From an uncultured beta proteobacterium (lineage in GTDB: Bacteria; Pseudomonadota; Gammaproteobacteria; Burkholderiales; Burkholderiaceae_C), in the NCBI GenBank assembly GCA_903925725.1, contig CAIYGK010000433.1, positions 1 through 32,067 on the forward strand: 32,067 nt of DNA, in the 5' to 3' direction. A program made the position numbers and the translations under genes. The notes below the pieces were generated by a model that was not told where the DNA came from, ran no database searches, and saw only the letters and a list, made by a program, of their open reading frames with translations. Positions 17,618 to 28,306 of the stretch are shown here, piece by piece (positions within the stretch are counted from its first letter, which is position 1; each line of letters begins with the position of its first letter).

Positions 17618-18985
17618 ATGACCCATCGTCTCGTCGCCTTCATTGTGGCCTGCTTCTCTGTCCTTGCGAGTTTGCCGTCGTCGGCGCAGGGTTTGCGGCC
17701 GTCGCTTGGATTGGGTTCGATTCCGGTCACTGCCCGGACGCAGCCTGAGGTTCAACAGGCTGCTGATTACATTGTGGCGGTGGTCAATTCAGAGCCGATC
17801 ACGAACAGCGAGGTGCAACGCGAAGTGCAGCGGCTGGCACAGCAACTGACCCAGCAGCGCAGGGCCTTGCCAGATCGCAGAGAAATTGCTCGCCAAGTGC
17901 TTGAGAATCTGATTAATCAAAAGGTACAGCTGCAATCTGCCAGTGAATCAGGTATCAAGGTCGACGAAGCGGCAGTTGACCAGGCAGTGCAAAACATTGC
18001 CCGCCAAAACCAGATGGAGGTGACCGAACTGCAGCGCCGCATTGCGGAGGATGGCATGGTGTTAAGCCAATTTCGCAATCAATTGCGCGACCAGTTGATA
18101 CTGACGCGCCTTCGCGAGCGGGAAGTTGAGCCGCGAGTACGAATTTCTGACCTGGAAGTAGATCAATACCTGCGTGATCAGCAGAGCAATACCGAACCCA
18201 CGAGCACGGAAATCAATCTGGCCCAGATCCTTGTGTCGGTTCCAGATGCCGCCACTGCAGAGCAAATAGCTGCCCTGAAAATCAAGGCGCAAAAGGCGTT
18301 CGAGAGGGCGCGCAGTGGAGAAGACTTTGTTGCTTTGGTGAATGAGTATTCCGACGCCGCCGATCGTGCCAATGGCGGGCAATTAGGTTTGCGTACAGCG
18401 GACCGCTATCCGCCCCTGTTTCTCGAGGCAACGCAAAACCTGGATGTTGGTGCCGTATCCGCTGTGGTGCGTTCAGGAGCTGGATTCCATATTCTCAAGC
18501 TGCTTGACAGAAGGAATACCAGCCTGCCGCCGATGACAGTCACGCAAAGCCGGGCACGCCACATTTTGCTGCGTGTCAGTCCGCAACTCAGCGAGACGGC
18601 AGCACGCGACAAGCTGGCCGAATTCAAGAAGCGGATTGTGGCTGGGCAGGCCGATTTTGCAGCAATGGCGCGGGACAATTCACAGGATGGCAGTGCCGCC
18701 CAGGGAGGTGATCTCGGCTGGGCCAATCCAGGGATGTTTGTACCTGAGTTTGAAGAAGTAATGGGCCGACTGGCGCCGGGCCAGATCAGCGACCCTTTGG
18801 TGTCGCGCTTTGGCGTGCACTTGATTCAATTGCAGGAGCGTCGTAATACCTCCTTGAGCTTGCGTGAACAACGCGAGGCCGTACGAGCGTTGCTGCGTGA
18901 AAAGAAGCTCGATGAAAGCTACGTCAACTGGGCGCAGGATCTGCGCGGCCGCGCCTACGTTGAAATGCGCGAGCCACCTCAATAA
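17618..18985 (+). CDS. surA: Periplasmic chaperone / peptidyl-prolyl isomerase SurA
   Basis: Signal peptide, VAVVNSEPITNSEVQREVQRLAQQL, two parvulin domains (NLAQILVSVP..., RARHILLRVSP...). Follows lptD. Confidence 0.95.
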   Translation: MTHRLVAFIVACFSVLASLPSSAQGLRPSLGLGSIPVTARTQPEVQQAADYIVAVVNSEPITNSEVQREVQRLAQQLTQQRRALPDRREIARQVLENLINQKVQLQSASESGIKVDEAAVDQAVQNIARQNQMEVTELQRRIAEDGMVLSQFRNQLRDQLILTRLREREVEPRVRISDLEVDQYLRDQQSNTEPTSTEINLAQILVSVPDAATAEQIAALKIKAQKAFERARSGEDFVALVNEYSDAADRANGGQLGLRTADRYPPLFLEATQNLDVGAVSAVVRSGAGFHILKLLDRRNTSLPPMTVTQSRARHILLRVSPQLSETAARDKLAEFKKRIVAGQADFAAMARDNSQDGSAAQGGDLGWANPGMFVPEFEEVMGRLAPGQISDPLVSRFGVHLIQLQERRNTSLSLREQREAVRALLREKKLDESYVNWAQDLRGRAYVEMREPPQ

Positions 18986-19038
18986 TGATCCCCACGCTTG
19001 TCGCGGCCCGGCGCGGCGGCGTTCATCGTGCCTAGCGG

Positions 19039-19794
19039 ATGAGACATATTCCGCGCAAACGCTTTGGCCAGCACTTTCTGGCAGATGCGGGTATTGTCGA
19101 TGCGATTGTTGACGCGATCAATCCGCAGCTTGGGCAGGTGATGGTCGAAATCGGGCCGGGTCTTGCCGCCTTGACGCAGCCTTTGTCTCAGCGGTTGCCG
19201 CATCTCACAGTGATCGAACTCGACCGCGATCTCGCTGTGCGCCTGCGCTCGCACCCAAAGCTGACCGTCATTGAATCGGATGTATTGAAAGTCGACTTTG
19301 CTGAACTGGCAAGTGCGGGGGCGTCAAAGCTTCGGGTGGTAGGCAACCTGCCTTACAACATCTCGACCCCGATTCTGTTTCATTTGCTCGATTTCGTTGA
19401 TGTCGTCGAAGACCAGCACTTCATGCTTCAAAAGGAAGTGGTTGACCGCATGGTGGCGCGTCCGGCGAGCGCCGATTATGGTCGCTTGAGCGTCATGCTG
19501 CAGTGGCGTTACGCCATGGAGATGGTGCTTTTTGTACCACCCGAAAGCTTCAATCCACCGCCCCGGGTGGACAGCGCCGTCGTGCGCATGGTGCCGCATA
19601 TTGACGCGACAGCCGTCGATGGCAAACTCTTGAGTGAAATTGTGCGGGTTGCCTTCAGTCAGCGCCGCAAACTGTTGCGCCACACGCTGGGCCAATGGCT
19701 GCAGGACAAGGGCTACGGCGGAGAGTTTGACGTGCAGCGCCGCGCCGAAGAAGTGCCGGTGGCCGAATATCTGGCTCTGGCCGCGAGCATCTGA
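19039..19794 (+). CDS. ksgA: 16S rRNA (adenine(1518)-N(6)/adenine(1519)-N(6))-dimethyltransferase KsgA/RsmA
   Basis: [70 protein letters not shown]. Confidence 0.96.
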   Translation: MRHIPRKRFGQHFLADAGIVDAIVDAINPQLGQVMVEIGPGLAALTQPLSQRLPHLTVIELDRDLAVRLRSHPKLTVIESDVLKVDFAELASAGASKLRVVGNLPYNISTPILFHLLDFVDVVEDQHFMLQKEVVDRMVARPASADYGRLSVMLQWRYAMEMVLFVPPESFNPPPRVDSAVVRMVPHIDATAVDGKLLSEIVRVAFSQRRKLLRHTLGQWLQDKGYGGEFDVQRRAEEVPVAEYLALAASI

Positions 19795-19815
19795 GAGCAA
19801 GAACAATTTTTCGAC

Positions 19816-19883
19816 GGGCCGCCCCGAGAAAAATTAGCCCCCTCGGGGGGCAGCGCAGTACGCGAAGCGACAAGCGTGGGGGC
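19816..19883. repeat. 68-bp dispersed repeat, copy B (intergenic, downstream of ksgA)
   Basis: gggccgccccgagaaaaattagccccctcggggggcagcgcagtacgcgaagcgacaagcgtgggggc. Same length and orientation as copy A. Confidence 0.85.
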
Positions 19884-19887
19884 TATT

Positions 19888-20109
19888 TCACGCTGCAGTC
19901 AACCAATAGCCCGCATTGAAAGGGCTGCTCATGCGCAGCGCCAGGGGCGAAATGTCCAACAGCTTGTCGGTCGGCATCTTTTCACCTGAATCGACAGGGA
20001 GTTCAATGCCGGGGACAGCCTGGCCGCCTGCGTCAGTTTCTTTTGCCTCGTTCGCCCGTTCTGCTTGGCTGGTGTGTGCAGAACGGGCTACAGAAAAGAA
20101 TAGAAACAT
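19888..20109 (-). CDS. Hypothetical small ORF (73 aa) overlapping the barstar 3' end; may be spurious
   Basis: Open frame MFLFFSVARSAHTSQ...KLLDISPLALRMSSPFNAGYWLTAA between copy B and the barstar gene. No family recognised. Confidence 0.3.
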   Translation of the reverse strand: MFLFFSVARSAHTSQAERANEAKETDAGGQAVPGIELPVDSGEKMPTDKLLDISPLALRMSSPFNAGYWLTAA

Positions 20110-20537
20110 CGGAACGGGATCTTTCGGTCACCCCAATAATCAGCGGCGTCCCGGAAGATATCAAGCAGTTGTTCGCGCGCCTCTTTGTCGAACTTGGCGT
20201 TCGCTGGAATGTGTTCCAGAACCACGATAAAGCCGGGCTGAGGCCCTGACTTGTGCACCGGGTCCGTCATGCTGTCGTAGAGAGCATCAAAATTCTTCCC
20301 GACATGGACCGACAGCATGAACTGCTGGCCGATCAAGTCCAGCACGTCCTGTTTGGTTTGCGCGTTGGCCAGATTGGCATACAGGAAATGCTGATTCAGG
20401 GCTTGTGCCGCGTCCTGCAATTCCTGCACCCTGAAGGCGCGAATCGACTGGACGATGTTAGGGCGAATGCTGCGCAGTGGCACCTCTGCTGCTGCGCTCG
20501 ATGCCGCCGGTGTTTCTAAGGTAAGTGACATATTCAT
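20088..20537 (-). CDS. Barstar-family ribonuclease inhibitor with N-terminal extension
   Basis: HVGKNFDALYDSMTD aligns with barstar YYGENLDALWDCLT, including the two Asp residues. Adjacent to an RNase Sa/barnase-like gene. Confidence 0.8.
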   Translation of the reverse strand: MNMSLTLETPAASSAAAEVPLRSIRPNIVQSIRAFRVQELQDAAQALNQHFLYANLANAQTKQDVLDLIGQQFMLSVHVGKNFDALYDSMTDPVHKSGPQPGFIVVLEHIPANAKFDKEAREQLLDIFRDAADYWGDRKIPFRCFYSFL

Positions 20538-20569
20538 TCCTGCTTCACTCTGCAAAATAAAAAAGAACC

Positions 20570-20962
20570 CTACGGAACGATCCTGCGGAAGCTCGCATAG
20601 TGATCGTCCGTGTAATAACAGGTCTCGGGTCTGCTGGCTGCTCCCCCGCACACAATGCGCCGGGCTCCCCGGTCGCGTGAACCCGGCGTTGCGACGGTGT
20701 ACTCACGGTAGTAGCCGCGCTTCTGCAAAGGCAACAGACGCTCGCGGTTTCCAAACACCATACCGTCCTTCTCGTGTGCAAACGGGCCGCCCTGATGGAT
20801 CAGCCTGTAAGTTTGCACGGCCGGCTCCGGCAAAGCGGATCCAGAAACCGTAGCTGCAACTTTCGCGAAGCCAGACTCTTCAGCCTGAACCCCAACGACG
20901 ACAAGGCAACTCAAAAGCGCAAAGCCAGTAAGCACTAACTTGAAGCATTTTGAGCCGTACAT
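20570..20962 (-). CDS. Secreted guanyl-specific ribonuclease, RNase Sa/barnase (N1/T1) family
   Basis: Signal peptide, then DGMVFGNRERLLPLQKRGYYREYTVATPGSRDRGARRIVCGG...CYYTDDHYASFRRI, close to RNase Sa (GYYHEYTVITPGARTRGTRRIICGE...YYTGDHYATFSLI) with catalytic Glu, Arg and His retained. Confidence 0.9.
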   Translation of the reverse strand: MYGSKCFKLVLTGFALLSCLVVVGVQAEESGFAKVAATVSGSALPEPAVQTYRLIHQGGPFAHEKDGMVFGNRERLLPLQKRGYYREYTVATPGSRDRGARRIVCGGAASRPETCYYTDDHYASFRRIVP

Positions 20963-21064
20963 GGAAATTACACTTCTCGCAATACCCCGGGTTAACCCCG
21001 GAAATTCATGCCCGTAGTGTCGCGCATTTGGCCGAAAATAGCAAGTAGCTGCCTAATAAGTAGG

Positions 21065-21096
21065 CAGAAAAAACTCCAAGAAATGCCAAGGAGTTT
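21065..21096 (-). terminator. Intrinsic terminator candidate downstream of maeB
   Basis: Minus strand AAACTCC-ttggcatttctt-GGAGTTT followed by a T-run (TTTT), about 20 nt after the maeB stop. A second hairpin CTGCCTA-ataag-TAGGCAG lies at 21049-21067. Confidence 0.65.
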
Positions 21097-21118
21097 GCGC
21101 TAACTTAGCTTAATGACC

Positions 21119-23428
21119 TTAACGGGTGGCATTTGCATCAGCCACGGTGAGCGCTGTCATGTTGACGATTCGCCGGACTGTGGCGCTTGCCGTCAGGATG
21201 TGGACCGGTTTGGCGGCGCCAAGCAGCACGGGGCCAATAGCAATGTTGCCGCCAGCGGCCGTTTTGAGCAGGTTGTAGGCAATATTGGCTGCATCAATAT
21301 TGGGCAGCACCAACAGGTTGGCGTCGCCGTTGAGGGTGCTGTTGGGCATCATTGCGGCGCGCGCGCTGCCGTCGAGCGCCACGTCGCCATGCATTTCGCC
21401 ATCGACCTCAAGCCAAGGCGTCTGCGTGCGCAGCAGCTCCAAGGCCTGGCGCATCTTCAGCGCGCTGGGCTGGCTGCTACTGCCAAAGTTCGAATGCGAT
21501 AACAAGGCGGCTTTGGGACGAATGCCAAAACGCATCATTTCCTCGGCGGCCATAGTTGTAATTTCAGCCAATTGTTCGGCACTGGGGTCGTAATTGACGT
21601 GTGTGTCAACGATAAATAGTTGGCGCTCGGGTAACAAGACACAGTTCATACAGGCGTAGGTGCCAACGTGCGCGCGCTTGCCAATGACCTGGTCTATGTA
21701 TTGCAGGTGCATCGAAGTCGTTCCCCAGGTACCGCAAATCATGCCATCGACGTCGCCCTTGTGCAGCAGCATGGCGCTGATCAGGGTCAGGCGACGGCGC
21801 ATTTCGATCTTGGCGACCTGGGCTGTCATGCCCTTGCGTTCGGTCATGCGATGGTAGGTTTGCCAAAAATCGCGATAGCGATCATCCTTTTCAACATTGA
21901 CGACGTCATAGTCGTCATTCTGTTGCAGGCGCAGGCCGAATTTCTCGATCCGCTCGGCGATCACATGCGGGCGTCCTATCAGTGTGGGCCGTGCCAGACC
22001 TTCGTCCACCACAATCTGGGCGGCACGCAAGACGCGCTCTTCTTCACCCTCGGCATAAGCGACGCGCTTCTTGAGTCCGATCTTCGCGGCCGTGAAGATA
22101 GGCTTCATGACCGTACCGGACGCATAGACGAAGCTCTGCAATTTTTCACGGTAAAGGTTCATGTCCTTGACCGGGCGCTGCGCCACACCGCTGTCGGCAG
22201 CCGCTTGCGCCACCGCTGGCGCGATCTTCATCATCAAACGCGGATCGAAGGGCTTGGGGATCAGGTACTCCGGGCCAAACGCAAGCTGCTCGCCAGCGTA
22301 GGCCGCGGCCACCACCTCACTTTGCTCGGCCCGCGCCAGTTCGGCAATCGCATGCACTGCAGCAATTTCCATTTCGATCGTGATGGTCGATGCACCGGCA
22401 TCGAGCGCGCCCCGAAAGATGTAGGGGAAACACAGAACGTTGTTGACCTGATTTGGATAGTCGGAGCGTCCGGTGGCGATGATCGCATCGTCACGCACGG
22501 CCTTGACTTCTTCAGGCAGGATTTCTGGCGTTGGGTTGGCCAGCGCAAAAATCAGCGGCTTGGAGGCCATCTTGCGGACCATGTCGGCCTTGAGTACGCC
22601 GCCGGCCGACAAACCCAGAAAGACATCGGCGCCTTCAATGATTTCACTCAGCGTACGAGCGGAAGTCTTCTGGGCAAAGACAATTTTGTCTTCGTCCATC
22701 AATTCGGTGCGACCCTCGTAGACCACGCCCGCGAGGTCGGTCACATAAATGTTCTTGCGCGGGATACCCAGCTTGACCAGCAGTCCAAGACAGGCCAGAG
22801 CCGCCGCACCAGCACCCGAGGTGACGAGCTTGATCGTCTTGGGGTCTTTGCCCACAACTTTCAAGCCGTTCAGGATGGCTGCCCCGACGCAGATTGCCGT
22901 GCCATGCTGGTCATCGTGAAACACGGGAATCTTCATGCGTTCGCGCAACTTGCGCTCAACGTAGAAGCAGTCCGGCGCCTTGATGTCTTCCAGATTGATG
23001 CCGCCAAAGGTCGGTTCAAGCGAGGCAATGATGTCAACCAGTTTGTCGAGATCGTGTTTCTCATTGATTTCAATGTCGAACACGTCAATGCCGGCAAACT
23101 TCTTGAACAGCACGCCCTTGCCTTCCATCACTGGTTTGGCTGCCAGCGGGCCGATGTCACCCAGGCCGAGTACGGCCGTGCCATTGGTGATGACCGCTAC
23201 CAGGTTGCCGCGGCTGGTGTACTTGAACGCGTTATTCGGGTCTTTGACAATCTCTTCGCAAGGTGCTGCCACGCCGGGTGAATAAGCCAGCCCGAGGTCA
23301 TGCTGATTGACCAACTGCTTGGTGGCGGCGATGCGGATTTTTCCGGGGGTTGGAAATTCGTGGTATTCGAGAGCTGCACGGCGCAGGATGGCGCGCTTTT
23401 CTTCGGCGGTGACGGGTGTCTGGGGCAT
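21119..23428 (-). CDS. maeB: NADP-dependent malic enzyme with C-terminal phosphotransacetylase-like domain
   Basis: 769 aa; [63 protein letters not shown], then a PTA-like domain ([35 protein letters not shown]). Confidence 0.95.
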   Translation of the reverse strand: MPQTPVTAEEKRAILRRAALEYHEFPTPGKIRIAATKQLVNQHDLGLAYSPGVAAPCEEIVKDPNNAFKYTSRGNLVAVITNGTAVLGLGDIGPLAAKPVMEGKGVLFKKFAGIDVFDIEINEKHDLDKLVDIIASLEPTFGGINLEDIKAPDCFYVERKLRERMKIPVFHDDQHGTAICVGAAILNGLKVVGKDPKTIKLVTSGAGAAALACLGLLVKLGIPRKNIYVTDLAGVVYEGRTELMDEDKIVFAQKTSARTLSEIIEGADVFLGLSAGGVLKADMVRKMASKPLIFALANPTPEILPEEVKAVRDDAIIATGRSDYPNQVNNVLCFPYIFRGALDAGASTITIEMEIAAVHAIAELARAEQSEVVAAAYAGEQLAFGPEYLIPKPFDPRLMMKIAPAVAQAAADSGVAQRPVKDMNLYREKLQSFVYASGTVMKPIFTAAKIGLKKRVAYAEGEEERVLRAAQIVVDEGLARPTLIGRPHVIAERIEKFGLRLQQNDDYDVVNVEKDDRYRDFWQTYHRMTERKGMTAQVAKIEMRRRLTLISAMLLHKGDVDGMICGTWGTTSMHLQYIDQVIGKRAHVGTYACMNCVLLPERQLFIVDTHVNYDPSAEQLAEITTMAAEEMMRFGIRPKAALLSHSNFGSSSQPSALKMRQALELLRTQTPWLEVDGEMHGDVALDGSARAAMMPNSTLNGDANLLVLPNIDAANIAYNLLKTAAGGNIAIGPVLLGAAKPVHILTASATVRRIVNMTALTVADANATR

Positions 23429-23524
23429 GCTTGTCTCCTGCTGTGGTCCGTATGGCTGAAAAGTCAGCCTGTCAGCTTTGGTACAGGGTCGAAATTGTAG
23501 ACCCTGCCCGTCTTTGCACAGCCG

Positions 23525-24433
23525 TCAAGTTCTTTCAGTCGTATTGCGCTGCAGCCATTCCAGAAAGCTCTTCATCATGGGGCGTTCGTCGGTGCGGTCT
23601 GGCGGCATGACCAGATAGTAGGCGCGTTCGCTGGGAACCGCCTGCTCGCAGGCTATCACCAACTCGCCGCGCTGCAACTCGGCTTCAATCAACAGACGGG
23701 GAACCAGCGCCAGACCCAGGCCATGAACTGCTGCTGCCACGGTCATGGAGAACAACTCGTAGCGAGGCCCTGAAAGGGCCAAGGGCGCGGCGACGCCCAG
23801 AGCATCAAACCATTGACGCCAGGCGATTGGCCGTGTGCTCTGCTGCAATAGAGGGAGATCCGCCAGCGCCTGGGCAGGCAGAGCGGCGCTGTCCTGGAGC
23901 AGGGCTGGACGGCAGACCGGTACCATGTCTTCCGCGAGCAAACGAATCGCCTGCGTGCCAGCCCAATTACCAATCTGTTCAGCGGAACCTGCATACAAGG
24001 CCGCGTCAAAAGGCGTGTCTGCAAACATGAAAGGGCGGGTGCGCGTTTCTATGTGGACGGTTATTTCAGGGTGCAGTGCGGCCAGTTCCGGAAGGCGTGG
24101 GATCAGCCAGCGCGTGGCAAATGTCGGAACCGCTGCCAGATGGATGCTGGCTCCCCGGCCCTGCGTCGACATCACATCCAGCGTGTCCTGTTCCAGCGCT
24201 TGCAGGCGTGCCGCCACCTGCGCCGCATATTCGGTTCCCCGCTCGGTCAGCACAACCCCGTGGCGAGTCCGCCGAAACAGAGCTACGCCCAGAAAATCTT
24301 CCAATGCGGTGACCTGTCGAGATACGGCGCTCTGGGTCAGCGCCAGCTCTTGCGAAGCGCGCGTGTAGCTCTCGTGGCGGGCAGCGGCGTCAAAGCAGGC
24401 CAATGCCTGAAACGATGGAATTTTTCTGCGCAT
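23525..24433 (-). CDS. LysR-family transcriptional regulator (GcdR-like by position)
   Basis: MRRKIPSFQALACFDAAARHESYTRASQELALTQSAVSRQVTALEDFLGVALFRRTRHGVVLTERG. Divergent from the glutaryl-CoA dehydrogenase gene. Confidence 0.92.
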   Translation of the reverse strand: MRRKIPSFQALACFDAAARHESYTRASQELALTQSAVSRQVTALEDFLGVALFRRTRHGVVLTERGTEYAAQVAARLQALEQDTLDVMSTQGRGASIHLAAVPTFATRWLIPRLPELAALHPEITVHIETRTRPFMFADTPFDAALYAGSAEQIGNWAGTQAIRLLAEDMVPVCRPALLQDSAALPAQALADLPLLQQSTRPIAWRQWFDALGVAAPLALSGPRYELFSMTVAAAVHGLGLALVPRLLIEAELQRGELVIACEQAVPSERAYYLVMPPDRTDERPMMKSFLEWLQRNTTERT

Positions 24434-24671
24434 GATGTGCGAAATATACACAACATGTAGGTTCACGCGGTATCGATCAGTTTCACCGCAGCAGGAATTC
24501 ACCTTATAGCTTTAGAAAATGGTATCAGTTCAAAGAAACGGTATATTCCTTAAATATTCTATATATGCATATCTCGATGAAGATAAGTCACTTGCCTTTG
24601 TCCCTCGGAGCAGACTACCATGTGCCAAGCACTGCCGCTTTCAATTTTCAATTTATAAACGGAGATATCGT

Positions 24672-25868
<1,197 letters not shown>

Positions 25869-25889
25869 GTCATTGCGAGCTTTGGTGGT

Positions 25890-25966
25890 CAGCGTCTGGG
25901 GCTGTGGCGGCGTCCTCATACTGTCAAATGCCCAGAAATCGGCCGCCACCACAACCCCAGACGCTG
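25890..25966. repeat. Large inverted repeat between gcdH and the CoA-transferase
   Basis: cagcgtctggggctgtgg (25890-25907) versus ccacaaccccagacgctg (25949-25966): 17/18 complementary, extendable with a bulge (ggcggc/gccgcc). Confidence 0.8.
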
Positions 25967-26109
25967 CAACAAAGTTACGGGCTTGCCAGCAAGACAACTC
26001 AATGCCAGTTGAGATGCTTGGTAATTGTTCGCCGCGTCCAACGTACCGAACACGCCATAGCCTCCGTGGCAGGAACAACCGCATGAATTGGGAAAGACAA
26101 GTGAAACCA

Positions 26110-27360
26110 ATGAACGAAAAACAGGCAGCATTAGGCCACATCAAGGTCCTCGATCTTTCACGCGTCTTGGCGGGCCCCTGGTGTACGCAAATGCTGGCCG
26201 ACCTGGGTGCGGACGTCGTCAAGGTCGAACGACCGGGAGTGGGGGACGATACGCGCCATTGGGGACCGCCGTTCCTGAAAGATGCCCAGGGACGGGATAC
26301 CGATCAGGCCAGTTATTTCACCGCCTGCAACCGCAACAAGCGCTCTATCACCATCGACATGGCCCAGGCTGAGGGGCAGAAGCTGATTCGCCAGATGGCC
26401 GTGCAAAGCGACATTCTGGTTGAGAACTTCAAGGTCGGCGGCTTGCAGTAGTATGGCCTGGACTACGCCAGCCTGAAGGTGCTAAATCCACGCCTGATCT
26501 ATTGCTCGGTTACTGGCTTTGGTCAGGACGGGCCTTATGCCCAGCGCGCTGGCTACGACCTGATGATTCAGGCCATGACAGGGCTGATGAGCATCACCGG
26601 GCGCTCCGACGACGTTCCCGGTGGTGGGCCGCAGCGCGTCGGGGTTGCTGTAACGGACATCTTTACTGGCATCTATGCCTGCAGTGCCATTCTGGCCGCG
26701 CTCGAAGTGCGACACCGGACCGGGTTGGGCCAGCACATCGATATGGCGCTGCTCGATGTAGGCATGGCTATTCTGGGCAATCAGGCGACCGGCTTCTTGA
26801 ATACCGGGCAGGTGCCGCAGCGCCAGGGCAACAGTCACCCCAGTCTGGCGCCATATCAGGACTTTGAAACCGGGGACGGATCCATGCTGCTAGCCATCGG
26901 CAATGATGGGCAGTTTGCGCGCTTCTGTCAGGTCGCGGCTCATCCAGAGTGGTCCGCTGACCCGCGCTTTGCCAGCAACACCTTGCGTGTGAAGAACCGG
27001 GAGGCGTTGATCGCCCTGATGCAGGCCGCGACCCGTACGCGCACGACAGCGCAATGGGTCGCAGCACTGGAAGATAAAGCTGTGCCCTGTGGCCCGATCA
27101 ACGATATCGGACAGGGCTTCGCCGATCCCCAGGTCCAGGCGCGTGCTCTCGTGGTGAATCAGCCCCTGACGCCGGCTGCCACGACGAAGACCGCCGTGAG
27201 GTCCATTGCCACGGTCGCCAGCCCACTGCGCCTGATGGCAACGCCACCGGTGCTGCGCCGGGCGCCGCCCATGCTGGGAGAGCATACCGACGAAGTGCTG
27301 GCCGAGTTGGGTCTGAACAACGATTCCATCGTGGCATTGCGGGCAACCGGGACGGTGTAA
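26110..27360 (+). pseudogene. CaiB/BaiF family CoA-transferase (glutarate/succinyl-CoA:CoA-transferase-like) interrupted by an in-frame TAG at 26449-26451
   Basis: MNEKQAALGHIKVLDLSRVLAGPWCTQMLADLGADVVKVERPG...[54 protein letters not shown]. Both halves are in the same frame with no indel. Confidence 0.88.
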
Positions 27361-27368
27361 GCGCTGGT

Positions 27369-28268
27369 CTACGTGGCCGGCTTGCGATTGACCAGGATGA
27401 TGCCGACCGCGACCAAAGCCAATGCGAATATCAGGTTCAGGGTGACGCGCTCGTGCAGCCAAAGTGCGCCAAACAGCAGGGCAAAGACTGGTGTGAGAAA
27501 AACAAAGGCCGAAATCTTGGTGGCCGGGTAGCGCCCCAGCATCCACATCCAGGCCAGGTAGCTGGCAAAGGCGCCAACCACGGTTTGTGCCAGCAGGGAG
27601 GCGGTGCTGAAAGCGCTGAAGTTCCAGACCCACCGCTCGCCCAGCGCGCAGGACAGGACAGGCAGCGCTAACGCACTGACGCCAACCTGGTAGAACAAGA
27701 GCTTTTCGGGCGAGATCCGCGTCAGTTGCGTGCCGCGGATGACGACGGTGGTCAGACCCCAAAACATGCCGGCTGCCAGAGCCAGCAAGTCGCCGCGCCA
27801 TTGGTCAACAGCGCTGGCATTGCCCAAGCCGTCGCGCAAGGCGAACACCACGGCCGTAAAGGCCAGGGCCAGACCGAGCCATTGCAAGGGTCGGATTTTC
27901 TCGGACGGTACAAAAAGCGGTAGCAAAACCGCCACCCAGAACGGCGAGGTGTAAAGAAAGACGGTCAGGCGCGAGGCGGCTGAGAATTGCAGCCCGGCAT
28001 AGAGGCAGGCAAATTCGAGGGCAAACAATGCGCCCGCCAGGAGGCCGGTCAGGAGTGAGCCGTCACGCTGAAACAGCGGAATACGACGCCGCGTACACCA
28101 CAGCCAAAGCAGCACGGTGGCGCCGGCAAAGCGAAGTGCTGCCTGAAAGACCGGAGGCAGATCGGGGATGGTCGCCTTGACCAGCACCTGCTGAAAACCC
28201 CAGAACAGGCAGCATGCCAGCAAAAGGCTTACGGCTAGTGCGTCAAGGTGGTCTTTACGGGTTTGCAT
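27369..28268 (-). CDS. DMT superfamily (EamA) permease
   Basis: About 10 TM hydrophobic protein; LLLACCLFWGFQQVLVKATIPDLPPVFQAALRFAGATVLL and an internal second EamA repeat. Confidence 0.9.
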   Translation of the reverse strand: MQTRKDHLDALAVSLLLACCLFWGFQQVLVKATIPDLPPVFQAALRFAGATVLLWLWCTRRRIPLFQRDGSLLTGLLAGALFALEFACLYAGLQFSAASRLTVFLYTSPFWVAVLLPLFVPSEKIRPLQWLGLALAFTAVVFALRDGLGNASAVDQWRGDLLALAAGMFWGLTTVVIRGTQLTRISPEKLLFYQVGVSALALPVLSCALGERWVWNFSAFSTASLLAQTVVGAFASYLAWMWMLGRYPATKISAFVFLTPVFALLFGALWLHERVTLNLIFALALVAVGIILVNRKPAT

Positions 28269-28306
28269 GGAAAACGGCTGTGCATGTTGAACTCGATGCC
28301 CCTGAT

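Noticed and set aside
21668-23281. 537-aa plus-strand ORF antisense to maeB
   Set aside because: Mirrors maeB codon structure; His/Asp/Arg-rich with no recognisable domain or start signal.
24519-24671. 51-aa N-terminal extension of glutaryl-CoA dehydrogenase
   Set aside because: AT-rich promoter-like sequence; SD GGAG and homology begin at ATG 24672.
26449-26451. Programmed stop readthrough, pyrrolysine or recoding at the TAG
   Set aside because: No sign of recoding structure or pyl genes in the window; simple nonsense mutation or sequencing error is more likely.
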